Shown piece after piece: positions 24,135 to 25,256 of a stretch of DNA of 25,256 nucleotides. Within the stretch, counting starts at the first letter, position 1. Each line of letters opens with the position of its first letter. Source of the stretch: CAIVPM01 sp964615145 (GTDB taxonomy: Bacteria > Bacteroidota > Bacteroidia > Chitinophagales > Chitinophagaceae); contig CAZTOP010000040.1 of NCBI GenBank assembly GCA_964615145.1, positions 1 through 25,256 of the forward strand, written 5' to 3'. The notes beneath the pieces were generated by a model that was not told the DNA's origin, did no database searches, and worked only from the letters and a program-made list of their open reading frames with translations. Position numbers and translations under genes: made by a program.

Positions 24135-25145
24135 ATGCAATTTGGAATGATAGGTAGTGGTAGTTGGGCAACAGCCCTTGCCAAACTTTTAACAGATAAT
24201 GGTAATCATATAAACTGGTGGATAAGGAATGAAGCCACTATTAAAACAATTGAAACTCGTAGGCACAATCCACATTATTTGCATAGTGCTTATTTTAATG
24301 TACAACAACTTGCATTAAGTAATAATATAATTGAAGTAGTTGCTAACAGTGATGTTTTAGTAATTGCTACTCCATCTGCTTATGCAGAAAGTGCTTTAAA
24401 ACAACTGGACAAAAACGCTTTAAAAGGCAAAAAAATTATATCGGCTATCAAAGGAATTTTACCTACAAAAAATTTACTCTTAAACGATTTTCTATTTGAG
24501 GAATTTGATTTTGATATTGAAAATTATTTTACAGTTTTAGGTCCTTGCCACGCTGAAGAAGTTGCAAGTGAAAAATTAAGCTATTTAACTTTCAGTGGTG
24601 TTAATGAAGATGTAGCAAAAAAACTTTCCTTATACTTTAAAACCTGCTATTTAAACGTAATTACTAACCACGATGTAGTGGGTGTACAATATGCTGCAAT
24701 ACTTAAAAACATTTATGCACTTGGTGCAGGAATTGCTCACGGTTTAGAATATGGTGATAATTTTTTAAGTGTTTATATTACCAATGCAGCAGATGAAATG
24801 GTACGATTTTTAAAGCAATTGGTTTGGAATAATGAAACAGAAGAAGAACAAAAAAAAATAAATTATTCCTCATCGGTTTATTTAGGCGATTTATTAGTTA
24901 CCTGCTATTCGCTATACAGCAGGAACCGAACTTTTGGTAATATGATTGGCAAAGGTTACAGCGTAAAAGCAGCACAATTAGAGTTAAATATGGTGGCAGA
25001 AGGGTATAATGCTAGCAAGTGCATACAAATAAAGAATTTGACAGTTCAGACTAACATTCCAATTGCAGAAACTATTTACAAAATTCTGTGGGAAGGATTA
25101 TCGGCAGAAGAGGGATTTAAAAGTATTGAAGAAATTTTAATATAG
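24135..25145 (+). CDS. gpsA: Glycerol-3-phosphate dehydrogenase, NAD(P)+
   Basis: Cytoplasmic enzyme reducing dihydroxyacetone phosphate to sn-glycerol-3-phosphate for phospholipid synthesis. The 336-residue product starts MQFGMIGSGSWATALAKLL (Rossmann GxGxxxT-type loop), has VIATPSAYAESAL, the conserved LGPCHAEEVASE, and AAILKNIYALGAGIAHGLEYGDN with catalytic Lys191. ATG 24135 is chosen over an in-frame TTG at 24066 because the family starts right before the Rossmann strand and the promoter box lies between the two. Single gene, followed by a tRNA gene. Confidence 0.96.
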   Translation: MQFGMIGSGSWATALAKLLTDNGNHINWWIRNEATIKTIETRRHNPHYLHSAYFNVQQLALSNNIIEVVANSDVLVIATPSAYAESALKQLDKNALKGKKIISAIKGILPTKNLLLNDFLFEEFDFDIENYFTVLGPCHAEEVASEKLSYLTFSGVNEDVAKKLSLYFKTCYLNVITNHDVVGVQYAAILKNIYALGAGIAHGLEYGDNFLSVYITNAADEMVRFLKQLVWNNETEEEQKKINYSSSVYLGDLLVTCYSLYSRNRTFGNMIGKGYSVKAAQLELNMVAEGYNASKCIQIKNLTVQTNIPIAETIYKILWEGLSAEEGFKSIEEILI

Positions 25146-25148
25146 ATA

Positions 25149-25179
25149 TTTGTACAAGAATTTTCAAACTTTACATTTG
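25149..25179 (+). promoter_or_regulatory. tRNA-Arg promoter (TTTG-N19-TACATTTG)
   Basis: TTTG at 25149-25152, 19 bases, TACATTTG at 25172-25179, the best full promoter match in the window. Expected transcript start is near 25186, about 14 bases before the mature tRNA. Confidence 0.75.
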
Positions 25180-25199
25180 CAAAGTTGTACAACAACAAT

Positions 25200-25256
25200 G
25201 TCTCCATAGTGCAATGGATTAGCATATCAGATTTCGGCTCTGACGATGAGGGTTCG
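25200..25256 (+). tRNA. tRNA-Arg (anticodon UCG), 3' end cut by window
   Basis: The first 57 tRNA positions are present: acceptor strand GTCTCCA, T8 A9, D stem GTGC/GCAT with loop AATGGATTA (containing A20, an arginine identity base), anticodon stem TCAGA/TCTGA with loop TTTCGGC (anticodon TCG), variable loop CGAT, T stem GAGGG and the start of the TTCG loop. The 3' acceptor strand lies beyond the window. Confidence 0.9.

Noticed and set aside
1..25256. CRISPR array, insertion sequence, prophage or integrated element
   Set aside because: No regularly spaced repeats, transposase, integrase or phage genes; the tRNA at the right edge is cut, so an attachment site there cannot be judged.

Overview
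The window is a 25 kb stretch of AT-rich bacterial chromosome that looks like Bacteroidota, most probably a Chitinophagaceae/Sphingobacteriia-type organism. The inference rests on several signs: SusC-like TonB receptors with N-terminal carboxypeptidase-regulatory domains, a large CarB fragment without the MGS domain as is usual in this phylum, a bacterial GH3 enzyme, a HYC_CC_PP-type small protein, almost no Shine-Dalgarno sequences, and repeated TAnnTTTG (-7 type) promoter boxes a few bases before start codons. It reads as ordinary core chromosome with one accessory-looking metal-uptake region. I see no phage, insertion sequence, CRISPR array or rRNA.

Layout. 1-503 (minus, cut by the window edge): a diiron ferritin-like/COQ7-like protein. 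612-5811: uvrB and, tail to tail 4 bp away, a UvrD-type helicase fused to a PD-(D/E)XK nuclease with an AddB-like cysteine set. 5985-8714: a stand-alone C-terminal half of carbamoyl-phosphate synthase large subunit, convergent with an MBL-fold hydrolase and UMP kinase (pyrH); two of these three belong to pyrimidine supply. 9119-11885: dnaN with a strong terminator, a DUF2007/zinc-ribbon protein translationally coupled to a membrane fatty-acid/sterol hydroxylase, and a 68-residue small protein with its own promoter and terminator. 12089-16115: Lon protease and a GH3-family acyl-adenylating enzyme.

16141-23062 is the most interesting part. Two modules of the same plan lie on opposite strands on either side of a tandem universal stress protein gene. 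Each module is a small secreted Cys/His-rich protein ending in an (R)xPP motif followed by a TonB-dependent receptor. The first receptor carries a CxxC heavy-metal-associated (HMA) domain. The promoter of the second module lies inside a perfect 19-bp-arm palindrome. My inference is outer-membrane uptake of transition metals (copper- and/or zinc-like) under metalloregulator control.

23071-25256: an orphan COG2984-type substrate-binding lipoprotein (minus), gpsA, and the start of a tRNA-Arg(UCG) gene cut by the right edge.

Regulation. The exact octamer TACATTTG precedes uvrB, the half-carB, the second metal module, gpsA and the tRNA gene; close variants precede most other genes. In several cases the expected transcription start falls on or next to the start codon, so leaderless or near-leaderless mRNAs are likely. 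This also decides several start codons: the longer upstream TTG starts of uvrB, carB and the second small protein lie at or before the promoter box.
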